The notes under the pieces are model-generated. The model ran no database searches. It worked only from the letters and a program-made list of their open reading frames with translations, and was not told the origin of the DNA. Below are positions 32,515 through 41,153 of a stretch of 64,000 nt of DNA, in pieces (the first letter of the stretch is position 1; every line of letters begins with the position of its first letter). The DNA comes from Luteibacter sp. GTDB lineage: Bacteria > Pseudomonadota > Gammaproteobacteria > Xanthomonadales > Rhodanobacteraceae. The DNA lies in NCBI RefSeq assembly GCF_009912395.1, contig NZ_WNDO01000006.1:124001-188000 (forward strand), in the 5' to 3' direction. Made by a program: the position numbers and the translations under genes.

Positions 32515-33245
32515 TCGAAGTACGTGACCTGCACAAGTCCTTCGGCGAGGTGCGTGCCGTCAACGGCGTGAGCTTCACTGCCCGCGACGGCGAGATCACC
32601 GGCCTGCTCGGGCCCAATGGCGCAGGCAAGACGACCACGTTGCGCATGCTCTATACGTTGATGAAGCCCGATAACGGACAGGTGCTGGTGGATGGCCGGG
32701 AGGTATGGTCCGACCCGGTCGCCGCCCGTCGCCGGCTCGGCGTCCTGCCGGATGCGCGTGGCCTCTACAAGCGCCTGACCGCGGCGGAGAACATCGACTA
32801 CTTCGGTCGTTTGCAGGGCCTGTCGAACAAGGAGATCGAACGTCGCCGTGAAGCGCTGATCGATGGCCTGGACATGCGCGACATCGCTACCCGACGAACG
32901 GAAGGATTCTCCCAGGGCCAACGGGTGAAGACCGCCATTGCGCGCGCGCTGGTCCACGATCCACGCAACGTGCTGCTGGACGAGCCCACGAACGGACTCG
33001 ATGTGATGGCCACGCGGGCGATGCGCCGCTTCATGCGGCAACTGAAGGACGAGGGGCGCTGCGTGCTGTTTTCCAGCCACATCATGCAGGAGGTCGCCGC
33101 CTTGTGTGACCGCATCGTGGTGATCGCCCACGGGCGTGTCGTCGCCGACGAGACGCCTGCCGAGCTGCTCGCGCAAACCGGGCAGGCCAACCTCGAGGAT
33201 GCCTTCGTGAGCTTGATCGGTACCGACGAGGGCCTTGCCGCATGA
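32511..33245 (+). CDS. ABC transporter ATP-binding protein (NatA-like)
   Basis: 244 residues. Walker A GPNGAGKTT, signature motif in the variant form FSQGQR in place of LSGGQ, Walker B NVLLDEPTNGLD, and H-loop FSSHIMQE. Sequence and pairing resemble NatA of the sodium-exporting NatAB system. Overlaps both neighbours by 4 bp. Whether it moves Na+, a peptide or a toxic compound cannot be told; the operon's hydrolases make a peptide-related or antibiotic-like substrate possible. Confidence 0.92.
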   Translation: MIEVRDLHKSFGEVRAVNGVSFTARDGEITGLLGPNGAGKTTTLRMLYTLMKPDNGQVLVDGREVWSDPVAARRRLGVLPDARGLYKRLTAAENIDYFGRLQGLSNKEIERRREALIDGLDMRDIATRRTEGFSQGQRVKTAIARALVHDPRNVLLDEPTNGLDVMATRAMRRFMRQLKDEGRCVLFSSHIMQEVAALCDRIVVIAHGRVVADETPAELLAQTGQANLEDAFVSLIGTDEGLAA

Positions 33246-34417
33246 GGGCCTTCACTGCCGTCTACTGGAAGGAAGTGCGCGAGAACCTTCGCGATCGCCG
33301 CACCTTGATCAACGCGTTGCTCACGGGGCCGCTGCTCGGGCCGGTGATGTTCATCATGCTGATGAACGTGATGGTGAGCCGGGAACTCGACAAGGCCGAC
33401 CGACCCATCGACGTGCCGGTGATCGGGGCGGAGCTGGCGCCCAACCTGATCCGTGCGCTCAAGGGTGCGGGCATCGACGCGGCGCCGGCGGTCAGTGACC
33501 CGGAGGCCGCCGTGCGCGACCAGCGCGCGGACGTCGTGCTGCGTATCGCGCCCACGTATGCCGAGGCCTGGGGCAAGGGGCAGGCGGTGCAGGTGGAGGT
33601 GATCTACGATTCCTCGCGTCGCGATGCATCGACGCCGGTCAATCGCGTGCGCAACGTCATCGAAGCCTACGGCAAGCGCGAGGGTGCGATGCGGCTGATC
33701 GCTCGCGGTCTGTCGCCGACCACGGCATGGCCGGTCCAGGTGGCCGAGCGCGACCAGGCGTCGTCGCAGTCGCGCGCCGCGCTGATGTTCTCGTTCCTGC
33801 CGTACTTCTTCGTGCTGACGGTGTTCCTGGGCGGCATGTACCTGGCCATCGACCTGACCGCGGGCGAGCGTGAGCGGCAGTCGTTGGAGCCGCTGTTCGT
33901 GAATCCCGTGGCGCGCGGGACGATCCTCGCGGGCAAGCTGGCGGCGATCTGCACGTTCTCGCTGGTGAGCCTGCTGCTGAGCGTGGCGGCGTTCTCCACG
34001 GCACCGTGGTTCATCCCCGTGGACAAGCTGGGTATCGCGCTCGACCTTGGCGTCCATTTCGGTGCGCAGGTGTTGTTGCTGATGTCACCGTTGATCCTGC
34101 TGCTGGCCGCGTTGCAGTCGTGGGTTTCTGCCATGGCCAAGAGCTATCGCGAAGCGCAGACCTACCTTTCGGTGCTGATGGTCATCCCGATTCTGCCCAG
34201 CGCGCTGCTATCGGTGATTCCCGTGCGGCCCGAATCGTGGATGTATGCGGTGCCGCTGCTGGGACAGAACCTCGCCATCGTGCAGCTGATCCGCGGTGAT
34301 GGCGTGAATGCCGAGCAGATGGGCCTGATGCTCGCGGGTGGCTTCGCGGCGGCGATCATCGCCGTGATCGGTGCCGCCTGGATGTACCGTTCCGAACGAC
34401 TCGCCATCTCCGGCTGA
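33242..34417 (+). CDS. ABC transporter permease (NatB-like)
   Basis: 391 residues of the ABC-2 type: one membrane helix near 22-42, a large periplasmic domain (about 45-175), then five further helices (about 180-390). The motif GERERQSLEPLFVNPV is typical of NatB/ABC-2 permeases. It pairs with the upstream ATPase (4-bp overlap) as an exporter and ends the operon. Its last ten codons (YRSERLAISG) and the following REP hairpin are present twice more downstream in a tandem duplication. Confidence 0.92.
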   Translation: MRAFTAVYWKEVRENLRDRRTLINALLTGPLLGPVMFIMLMNVMVSRELDKADRPIDVPVIGAELAPNLIRALKGAGIDAAPAVSDPEAAVRDQRADVVLRIAPTYAEAWGKGQAVQVEVIYDSSRRDASTPVNRVRNVIEAYGKREGAMRLIARGLSPTTAWPVQVAERDQASSQSRAALMFSFLPYFFVLTVFLGGMYLAIDLTAGERERQSLEPLFVNPVARGTILAGKLAAICTFSLVSLLLSVAAFSTAPWFIPVDKLGIALDLGVHFGAQVLLLMSPLILLLAALQSWVSAMAKSYREAQTYLSVLMVIPILPSALLSVIPVRPESWMYAVPLLGQNLAIVQLIRGDGVNAEQMGLMLAGGFAAAIIAVIGAAWMYRSERLAISG

Positions 34418-34860
34418 TTGCCTTCGTTGTAGGAGCGCGCTTGCGCGCGATGGGTGCTAGCGGCACCCTCCCATCGCGCGCAAGCGCGCTCCTACAACAG
34501 CCGGGTCAACGCCAGCGCACATCCACGCCTACCAGGAACGTCCGTCCCGGTGCCGGCTCGTAGTACCGCTCCGAACGACTGGCCATCTCGGGCTGATCCC
34601 TTCGTTGTAGGAGCGCGCTTGCGCGCGACGGGTGCTCGCGGCAGCCCCCATCGCGCGCAAGCGCGCTCCTACAACGGCGCGGTCACCGCCAGCGCACATC
34701 CACGCCTACCAGGAACGTCCGTCCCGGTGCCGGCTCGTAGTACCGCTCCGAACGACTGGCCATCTCGGGCTGATCCCTTCGTTGTAGGAGCGCGCTTGCG
34801 CGCGATGGGTGCTCGCGGCAACCCCCCATCGCGGGCAAGCGCGCTCCTACAACGGCGCGG
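34384..34860. repeat. Tandem triplication of a gene-end/REP junction (period 177-179 bp)
   Basis: The unit consists of the last ~34 bp of the permease gene, an inverted REP pair, and the last ~60 bp of the convergent TonB receptor gene. Copies begin near 34384, 34563 and 34740; REP pairs are at 34426-34498, 34604-34675 and 34781-34854. Copies 2 and 3 agree with each other at positions where they differ from the genuine gene ends. The gap 34418-34860 contains no other gene. Confidence 0.9.
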
Positions 34861-36954
34861 TCACCGCCAGCGCACATCCACGCCTACCAGGAACGTCCTT
34901 CCCGGTGCCGGCTCGTAGTAGCGCCCGTTGCCGTCGTTGACGATCACCGAGCCGATCACATGCCGGTCCGCGAGGTTGTCCACGCGCGCGAAGGTGTTCA
35001 CCCGCCAGGGGCCTTGGTCGAACACGTAGCCGCCGGACAGACCGAACAGGGCATACCCCGGCGCCGATTCGGTACCGAGATCGTTCACCGACGTCGCCCC
35101 CATGGCGTTCATGTCGATGCCGACTTGCCAGCCTTTCTCGGCACCGTATTTCAAGGCCGCATAACCCATCGACCGCGGCACGCCGGGAATACGCGTACCT
35201 GCGGCGACAGGAGCTTGCACGCACGGCGTGGCGACGCAGGTCATGAATGGCGAACGGAAGGTCGCCTGTAAACGCGTGTAGCTCGCGATCAGGTGCAGGT
35301 CCTTCGCCATTTCGCCGTCGAACGAGGCCTCGATGCCTTGCCGCCGCGAACGCGCGATGTTCTGGTAGGTCGTGCGGCCACCCTGGTTCGTGGTCACCGC
35401 CAGTTCGTCGTCGCTGTCGGCACGGAACAGCGCGACGCCCGCGCGGATGCGCTCCGTCGGCTGGAGCTTCACGCCCACCTCCATGTTCTTCGATCGCGAT
35501 GGCTTGAGGTTGAAGGCCAGCCCCGCGCCACCATCGGCGCGATAGCCGATCTCCGAGAACGTGGGCGTTTCGAAACCCCGGCCCCAGTTGGCGTAGACAT
35601 GCGCCCACGGTGCAGCCCGCCACAACACGCCGAACACCGGCGTCGTCGCCGAATACTTCACGGTGCCGCTGTCGTCCGGATTCCCGGGCGAGATGTAGCG
35701 ATCGTCGGAGCGGAAGCGTACCTCGCTGTGACGCACGCCGCCCATGAGCGTCCAGTCGTTCGCGACACGCCAGGTCGCCTGGGCGTATTGATCGAAGTCG
35801 AACACGCGGTCGATCTCGTCGCGACGCTTGCGCCCGCGCACGCCGAGTTCGTTGCCGACGAAGTTCTCGTAGCCCTCGCGATGCTGGTGCTGGTTGTCGT
35901 AGGCGATACCGGTGGCGATTTCGAAAGGGCGTCCGGCGAGCGTGTCGTGCCACGTCCAGCGTACGTCGCCACCGCCGTACTGGTTGGACAGGTCGACCAC
36001 GCCACCCGCATTGCCCGGCTGGCTGCGCTGCGTCGCCACGGGGATCGACAGGTACTGCGTGACACTGCGCTGCCCGTAGTACCCCATCACTCGCAGGCTG
36101 TTCGCCGCGTCGATCCGCTGTTCGTAGATCAACCCCGCCTGCTGCTGGTCGGCCGACTTGCGCGTGTCGAAGCTGTCGGCGACGGCGGCCACCTGGCGGG
36201 GATTGGCCTTGTACTGCGCCCGGGTCAGGCCCAGTGGGTCCTGTGCGCCCGGGATATCCACGGCATTGAGCACGAGGGTCAGCTTGCGATCGTCGTCGAT
36301 CTGCCAGCCGATTTTCGCGTTGCCCGATTCGCGGCGAGCGGCGCTGTGGTCGCGGTAGCCGCTGGTGCGGAAGTGGCTCACGTCCACGTTGTAGTCGACG
36401 GGTCCTTCCACGCCACGCGCATTCACGGACGCACGGAAGTTGCCGTTGCTGCCGCCCGCCGTGCCGAAGCGCAGCTCCGGCGGCTCCGTGCCGTCGGCGG
36501 TGAACAACTGGATCACGCCGCCCGAGGCGTTGCCGTAGAGCGCCGAGAACGGCCCGCGCAGCACTTCCACGCGTTCGGCCGAGTCGAGGTTGAAATGGGT
36601 CACCTGGCCTTGGCCGTCGGGCATCGTGGCCGGGATGCCGTCGGTGTACAGGCGGATGCCGCGGATGCCGAAGGTGGAGCGTGCGCCGAAGCCACGGATG
36701 GAGATCTGAGTGTCCTGCGCGTAGTTCTGCCGGTCGCGCGCGGTGACGCCGGGAATGGATTGCAGGCGCTCGGACAGGTTCACATCCAGCGTGCCGTCCG
36801 GTGGCGTCGCCACGCTGTCGATGGCCGCGGGAATGTCATACGGCGACTGGGCCGTGCGCGTGGCCGTGACGACCACGGGGGCGAGGCGTGGGGCGTCCTG
36901 GGCCGAGGCGACGCCGGCGCCGATGAGGGCGATGAGGAGGTAGAAGGGACGCAT
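34861..36954 (-). CDS. TonB-dependent outer-membrane receptor
   Basis: 697 residues. Signal peptide (first ~18 residues, ending VASA), a TonB box-like APVVVTATR, a plug domain (LQSIPGVTARDRQNYAQDT onward), and a 22-strand barrel closing with the aromatic-ended strand FLVGVDVRWR. It resembles ferric-siderophore receptors of the FecA/FhuA group; the ligand is not identifiable. Start at the ATG 36954 that gives the signal peptide. Its 3' end has been copied twice into the neighbouring intergenic repeat. Divergent from the exported methyltransferase gene, with a REP palindrome between. Confidence 0.9.
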   Translation of the reverse strand: MRPFYLLIALIGAGVASAQDAPRLAPVVVTATRTAQSPYDIPAAIDSVATPPDGTLDVNLSERLQSIPGVTARDRQNYAQDTQISIRGFGARSTFGIRGIRLYTDGIPATMPDGQGQVTHFNLDSAERVEVLRGPFSALYGNASGGVIQLFTADGTEPPELRFGTAGGSNGNFRASVNARGVEGPVDYNVDVSHFRTSGYRDHSAARRESGNAKIGWQIDDDRKLTLVLNAVDIPGAQDPLGLTRAQYKANPRQVAAVADSFDTRKSADQQQAGLIYEQRIDAANSLRVMGYYGQRSVTQYLSIPVATQRSQPGNAGGVVDLSNQYGGGDVRWTWHDTLAGRPFEIATGIAYDNQHQHREGYENFVGNELGVRGRKRRDEIDRVFDFDQYAQATWRVANDWTLMGGVRHSEVRFRSDDRYISPGNPDDSGTVKYSATTPVFGVLWRAAPWAHVYANWGRGFETPTFSEIGYRADGGAGLAFNLKPSRSKNMEVGVKLQPTERIRAGVALFRADSDDELAVTTNQGGRTTYQNIARSRRQGIEASFDGEMAKDLHLIASYTRLQATFRSPFMTCVATPCVQAPVAAGTRIPGVPRSMGYAALKYGAEKGWQVGIDMNAMGATSVNDLGTESAPGYALFGLSGGYVFDQGPWRVNTFARVDNLADRHVIGSVIVNDGNGRYYEPAPGRTFLVGVDVRWR

Positions 36955-36990
36955 CGGGCCATGATGCCGTTTCTTGCGTGCATATGCCGT

Positions 36991-37036
36991 TGTAGGAGCG
37001 CGCTTGCGCGCGATCGCGCGCAAGCGCGCTCCTACA
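36991..37036. repeat. 46-bp perfect REP palindrome
   Basis: Two inverted REP copies fused at a central GATC with no spacer; the whole element equals its reverse complement. Unusually, it lies in a divergent promoter region. Confidence 0.92.
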
Positions 37037-37134
37037 GGTCGGCCAATTCCACCGGCCTGTCGCAAACGGTAGAGAGCGGGCCGCCGGCCCATGCTAGCCT
37101 TCCGGTCCGTCCCTCCAAACCCATCGGTAGCGCC

Positions 37135-37971
37135 ATGAAGAAATTCATTATCGCCAGCGTGATCGGCCTCACCGTGTCCTGTAGTGCCCAGGCCTTCCAG
37201 GCCGATCAGCCGAGCCAGGCCACGCCGCCGGCCAGCGCCGGTCAGGTTTCCGCATCCCAGCTCGACCAGGCCATCGCCGGCAGCTGGCGTTCGCCGCAGA
37301 ACAAGGCGCGCGACGTCTACCGCCACCCGAAGGAGATGCTCACCTTCTTCGGCGTGCGTCCGGACATGACGGTGATCGAGATCTGGCCGTCGGGCGGCTG
37401 GTTCACCGAGATCCTGGGGCCCTTCCTCAACGCCAACGGCCACTACATCGGTGCGATCCCGACCGGCTCGAAGGGCAAGGCCGCACTGGAGAAGAAGTTC
37501 TCCTTCGGTCCGAAGCAGTATTCGAACGCCAAGCTGCTCGAATTCGACAACAAGACGCCGAACCTCGGCCCGGACGGTTCGGCCCACATGGTGCTGACCT
37601 TCCGCAACGTCCACAACTGGGCGGCCGACGGTAGCGCGGAAACGATGTTCAAGTCGTTCTACAAGGTGCTCAAGCCCGGCGGCGTGCTCGGCGTGGAAGA
37701 CCACCGCGCGGACAAGGGCAAAACCCTCGACCAGGTCGTCAACAGCGGCTACCTGCCGACCGAGTACGTCATCAAGCTCGCCACCGACGCCGGCTTCAAG
37801 CTCGATGCGCAAAGCGAGATCAACGCCAACCCGAAGGACAACCACGACCATCCCAAGGGCGTGTGGACCCTGCCGCCCGTGCTCGAACTGGGCGACAAGG
37901 ACAAGGCGAAGTACCAGGCCATCGGCGAGTCCGATCGCATGACGCTGCGCTTCGTGAAGCCCGCCAAGTAA
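37135..37971 (+). CDS. Exported methyltransferase-fold protein (COG4798-like)
   Basis: 278 residues. The first 20 residues form a signal peptide (MKKFIIASVIGLTVSCSAQA), so the protein should be periplasmic. The rest has a Rossmann methyltransferase outline: VIEIWPSGGWFTEILGPFL as motif I, then FRNVHNW and LKPGGVLGVEDHRADKG. SAM is not known to occur in the periplasm, so the activity is uncertain; COG4798 proteins are annotated as predicted methyltransferases. A GTG start follows the stop directly, linking it with the pseudouridine synthase. Confidence 0.8.
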   Translation: MKKFIIASVIGLTVSCSAQAFQADQPSQATPPASAGQVSASQLDQAIAGSWRSPQNKARDVYRHPKEMLTFFGVRPDMTVIEIWPSGGWFTEILGPFLNANGHYIGAIPTGSKGKAALEKKFSFGPKQYSNAKLLEFDNKTPNLGPDGSAHMVLTFRNVHNWAADGSAETMFKSFYKVLKPGGVLGVEDHRADKGKTLDQVVNSGYLPTEYVIKLATDAGFKLDAQSEINANPKDNHDHPKGVWTLPPVLELGDKDKAKYQAIGESDRMTLRFVKPAK

Positions 37972-38511
37972 GTGCTGGTCGCGTTCAACAAGCCCTTCGG
38001 GGTGCTTTGCCAGTTCACCGACGAAGCCGGCCGGCGCACGCTGGCCGACTTCGTGCCGTACAAGGGTGTGTACGCGGCAGGGCGACTGGACCATGACAGC
38101 GAAGGGCTGTTGCTGCTCACCGACGACGGCAAGCTGCAACACCGGCTGGCCGATCCGAAGCACAAGCAGCCGAAGACATACCTGGTGAAGGTGGAAGGCA
38201 TTCCCACCGAAGAGGCCATCGAGCGCCTGCGTCGCGGCGTGACGCTCAACGATGGTCCGACCCTGCCTGCCGGGGTCGAGGCCATCGCCGAACCCGACTG
38301 GCTATGGCCGCGCGATCCGCCTGTGCGTTACCGCAAGACGGTGCCGGACGCATGGTTGCGCATCGTGCTGCGCGAAGGCCGCAACCGGCAGGTGCGCCGC
38401 ATGACGGCGGCGGTGGGGTTTCCCACGCTGCGTCTCGTGCGCGAGGCGGTGGGGGGATATCGGTTGGATGGGTTGGGTCTAGGACAGACGCGTGTGATCG
38501 ACGCGCGTTGA
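37972..38511 (+). CDS. Pseudouridine synthase, RluE-like
   Basis: 179 residues, a minimal RsuA/RluB/E/F-type synthase without an S4 domain. It contains [15 protein letters not shown], whose Asp is the catalytic residue, plus KTYLVKVEG and [22 protein letters not shown] in part. RluE modifies U2457 in 23S rRNA. The start is a GTG immediately after the TAA of the previous gene, giving [15 protein letters not shown], the conserved N-terminal strand. Shorter than the ~217-residue E. coli enzyme, lacking its N-terminal extension. Confidence 0.9.
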   Translation: MLVAFNKPFGVLCQFTDEAGRRTLADFVPYKGVYAAGRLDHDSEGLLLLTDDGKLQHRLADPKHKQPKTYLVKVEGIPTEEAIERLRRGVTLNDGPTLPAGVEAIAEPDWLWPRDPPVRYRKTVPDAWLRIVLREGRNRQVRRMTAAVGFPTLRLVREAVGGYRLDGLGLGQTRVIDAR

Positions 38512-38518
38512 GGGCACC

Positions 38519-38578
38519 CATCGCGCGCAAGCGCGCTCCTACACACGATGCCCGGTAGGAGCGCGCTTGCGCGCGATG
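38519..38578. repeat. REP pair in tail-to-tail orientation
   Basis: Reverse copy first, then a forward copy 11 bp later, the opposite arrangement to most pairs here. Between the convergent rluE-like and dgoD genes. Confidence 0.9.
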
Positions 38579-38582
38579 CTTT

Positions 38583-39734
38583 TCACCACTCCGCCACGGT
38601 GCCATCCGGATGCCGCCACAACGGATTGCGCCAGTCGGCCGCTTCGCGGCTGCGTTCGATCACCAGTTCCTCGTCCACGTCGATGCCCAGGCCCGGCGCG
38701 GTGAACGGTAGGGCGCAGCCCTGGGCGTCGAGCTTCAGCGCCTCCTTGTTGCGCACGTAGTCGAGCACCTCGCCACCCTTGTTGTAGTGGATGCCGATGC
38801 TCTGTTCCTGCAGCGTGGCATTCCAGCTGACGAAATCCAGGTGCAGGCACGAGGCCAGTGCGATCGGCCCCAACGGGCAGTGCGGGGCGACGGCCACGTC
38901 GTAGGCTTCCGCCATCGCGGCGATCTTCACGCACTCGGTGATGCCACCGGCATGCGAGAGGTCGGGCTGGAGGATGGAAATACCGCCACGCTCCAGCACG
39001 TGCTTGAACTCGAAGCGCGAGAACATGCGCTCGCCGGCCGCCAGCGGAATCGAGGTAAGCGCCGCGATGCGCGGGTAGTACTCGGCCTGTTCGGCCAGCA
39101 CCGGCTCCTCGATGAACAGGGGGCGGAAGGGTTCCAGCTCCTTCACCAGCACCTTGGCCATCGGCGCGGACACACGGCCGTGGAAGTCGAGGCCGAATTC
39201 CACATCGGTGCCGAAGGCCTCGCGGATCTCCGCCACGCGGGACACGGCGGCGTCCACCGCCTTGCTCGTGGCGATGATGGCCATTTCCTCGCAGCCGTTG
39301 AGCTTGAAGGTGTCGAAGCCGTGCGCCATGCGCTCCTTGATCTGCGCGATGACATCCGCCGGGCGGTCGCCACCGACCCAGCAATAGGTCTTCATGCGAT
39401 CGCGCACGCGGCCGCCGAGCAGTTCGTACACGGGGGCGTTGAGCACCTTGCCCTTGATGTCCCACAGGGCCTGGTCGATGCCGGCGATGGCGCTCATGAA
39501 GATGGCGCCGCCGCGGTAGAAGCCGCCGCGGTACATGGCCTGCCAGATGTCGTTGATCTGTGCCGGGTCCTTGCCGATGACAAACTCCGAGAGCTCGTGC
39601 ACGGCGGCTTCCACGGTGCGTGCGCGGCCCTCGATGACGGGCTCGCCCCAACCGACGACGCCTTCGTCGGTCTCCATCTTCAGGAACATCCAGCGGGGAG
39701 GTACGCGGTACGTGGTGATCCGGGTGACTTTCAT
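38583..39734 (-). CDS. dgoD: D-galactonate dehydratase DgoD
   Basis: 383 residues, the size of DgoD (382). Enolase-superfamily marks: GLDFHGR (metal Asp and catalytic His), FIEEP and AGERMFSR (metal Glu residues), and the general-base His in APHCPLGP. It begins [19 protein letters not shown], typical of DgoD. It dehydrates D-galactonate to 2-dehydro-3-deoxy-D-galactonate. Last gene of the nine-gene minus-strand galactose locus; starts 2 bp after the dgoA stop. Confidence 0.95.
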   Translation of the reverse strand: MKVTRITTYRVPPRWMFLKMETDEGVVGWGEPVIEGRARTVEAAVHELSEFVIGKDPAQINDIWQAMYRGGFYRGGAIFMSAIAGIDQALWDIKGKVLNAPVYELLGGRVRDRMKTYCWVGGDRPADVIAQIKERMAHGFDTFKLNGCEEMAIIATSKAVDAAVSRVAEIREAFGTDVEFGLDFHGRVSAPMAKVLVKELEPFRPLFIEEPVLAEQAEYYPRIAALTSIPLAAGERMFSRFEFKHVLERGGISILQPDLSHAGGITECVKIAAMAEAYDVAVAPHCPLGPIALASCLHLDFVSWNATLQEQSIGIHYNKGGEVLDYVRNKEALKLDAQGCALPFTAPGLGIDVDEELVIERSREAADWRNPLWRHPDGTVAEW

Positions 39735-39736
39735 GC

Positions 39737-40348
39737 TTAGACCGATCGGTAGGCTTTGACGAAGGCTCGCGCGCGCTCTCGGGTTCGTTCCACCGGCTGG
39801 CCCGGCTTGTAGAGGTCGCCGCCGAGGCCCGCGCCGATACAGCCCGCGTCGAGGTACTGGCCGAGGTTATCAGGGGTGACACCACCTACCGCAAGCAGGG
39901 GCACGTCCGGAGGCAGCACGGCACGCATCGCCTTCACATAACCGGGGCCCATGTTGGCCGCCGGAAATAGCTTCAGCGACTGGGCGCCGGCCGCCAGGGC
40001 CGTGAACGCCTCGCTGGGGGTGAGGAAGCCGATGGAGGTGAACATGCCTCGCTCGCGGCCCTTGCGGATCACCGCCGGGTCGGTGTTCGGCGTAACCAGC
40101 AGGTGGCCGCCCAGATCGGCGACCGACTCCACGGCTTCCGGCGTGAGCACGGTGCCGGCGCCTACCAGGGCGCGTTTGCCCGCCGCTTGCACGGCGAGGG
40201 GGATGCTGCGTTGCCAGTCGGGTGAATTGAGCGGCACCTCGATGGCGTCGAAACCTTCGGCGATGAGGGCCTCGACGTGGTCGACGACCTCGTCGGGGGT
40301 GATGCCGCGAAGGATGGCGATGAGGGGAAGGGCAGTCGGCCAGGCCAT
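39737..40348 (-). CDS. dgoA: 2-dehydro-3-deoxy-6-phosphogalactonate aldolase DgoA
   Basis: 203 residues of the KDPG/KDPGal aldolase family: ILRGITPDE at the N-terminus, EVPLNSPDW (catalytic Glu), [11 protein letters not shown], and the Schiff-base lysine in SLKLFPA. EVPLNSP rather than EVTLRT points to the galactonate form. It splits 2-dehydro-3-deoxy-6-phosphogalactonate into pyruvate and glyceraldehyde-3-phosphate. It lies between the SDR gene (4-bp gap) and dgoD. In enterobacteria DgoA can be fused to other dgo parts; here it stands alone. Confidence 0.94.
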   Translation of the reverse strand: MAWPTALPLIAILRGITPDEVVDHVEALIAEGFDAIEVPLNSPDWQRSIPLAVQAAGKRALVGAGTVLTPEAVESVADLGGHLLVTPNTDPAVIRKGRERGMFTSIGFLTPSEAFTALAAGAQSLKLFPAANMGPGYVKAMRAVLPPDVPLLAVGGVTPDNLGQYLDAGCIGAGLGGDLYKPGQPVERTRERARAFVKAYRSV

Positions 40349-40352
40349 GGGA

Positions 40353-41153
40353 TCACTCGTGGTAGAGCTGGGAACGGCCGCCGTCGATACGGATATCGGC
40401 GGCGTTGATATAGCGGGCTTCGTCGGAGGCGAGGAACAGCGCCGTATAGGCGATTTCCTCGGGCTCGCCGATCCGCTTGTTCGGCAGGATATCGGTCTGC
40501 TTGCGGCGTTCGGCTTCCGGATCGGGCGCGGCGTCGAAGCCGGCCTTCGCGATCGCGGTGAGCACGAGGCCTGGCGAGATCGAATTCACGCGGATGTTCT
40601 TCGCGGCGTACTCGATGCCCAGCGCCTTGGTCAGGCCGATCAGGCCATGCTTGGCGACGGGGTAGGGGAAGCAATGCGGGATGATCTTGTGACCGTGCAC
40701 CGAGGCGATGTTCACGATACTGCCGCGACCCAGCGAGAGCATGCCAGGCAGCACGGCCTTCGCGCAGTTCCAGGCACCCTTCAGGTCCACTTCGAAGCAG
40801 CGCGTCCATTCCTCGTCGGTCAGCGACAGCGGTTCATTGAACACGTTGATGCCGGCATTGTTGACGAGGACGTCCGGCGCGCCGAAGCGCTCGGTGGCCG
40901 CATCGACCATGCGCTGGATGGCGGCGGGGTCGGTGACATCGGCCTGGAACAGCATGGCCTTGTCGGTGTTCAGTTCGTTGAGCGTGCGTCGTGCCTGGGC
41001 GTTGTCTTCCAGCACGTTGAGCACCACGGCGGCGCCGTGCGCGGCGAACAGCTTCGCCGTGGCGGCGCCGATGCCCTGCGTGGCGCCGGTGACAACGGCG
41101 ACCTTGCCGGCAAGGCGGGGGAGGGGCGTGGTGCGCGGATCGGGCGTGCTCAT
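40353..41153 (-). CDS. SDR-family sugar dehydrogenase (probable galactose 1-dehydrogenase)
   Basis: 266 residues of the classical short-chain dehydrogenase type: cofactor motif TGATQGIG, VNNAGIN, catalytic Ser in NIASVHG and the YPVAK pair, and the C-terminal RIDGG. Its place beside a lactonase and the dgo genes implies oxidation of D-galactose (or a relative such as D-fucose) to the lactone with NAD(P)+. Sugar specificity is inferred from context. The ATG overlaps the lactonase stop (ATGA). Confidence 0.85.
   Translation of the reverse strand: MSTPDPRTTPLPRLAGKVAVVTGATQGIGAATAKLFAAHGAAVVLNVLEDNAQARRTLNELNTDKAMLFQADVTDPAAIQRMVDAATERFGAPDVLVNNAGINVFNEPLSLTDEEWTRCFEVDLKGAWNCAKAVLPGMLSLGRGSIVNIASVHGHKIIPHCFPYPVAKHGLIGLTKALGIEYAAKNIRVNSISPGLVLTAIAKAGFDAAPDPEAERRKQTDILPNKRIGEPEEIAYTALFLASDEARYINAADIRIDGGRSQLYHE

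Noticed and set aside
34454-34918. 154-codon plus-strand frame with internal amino-acid repeats
   Set aside because: It is a translation of the triplicated REP junction and ends in the antisense of the TonB receptor gene.
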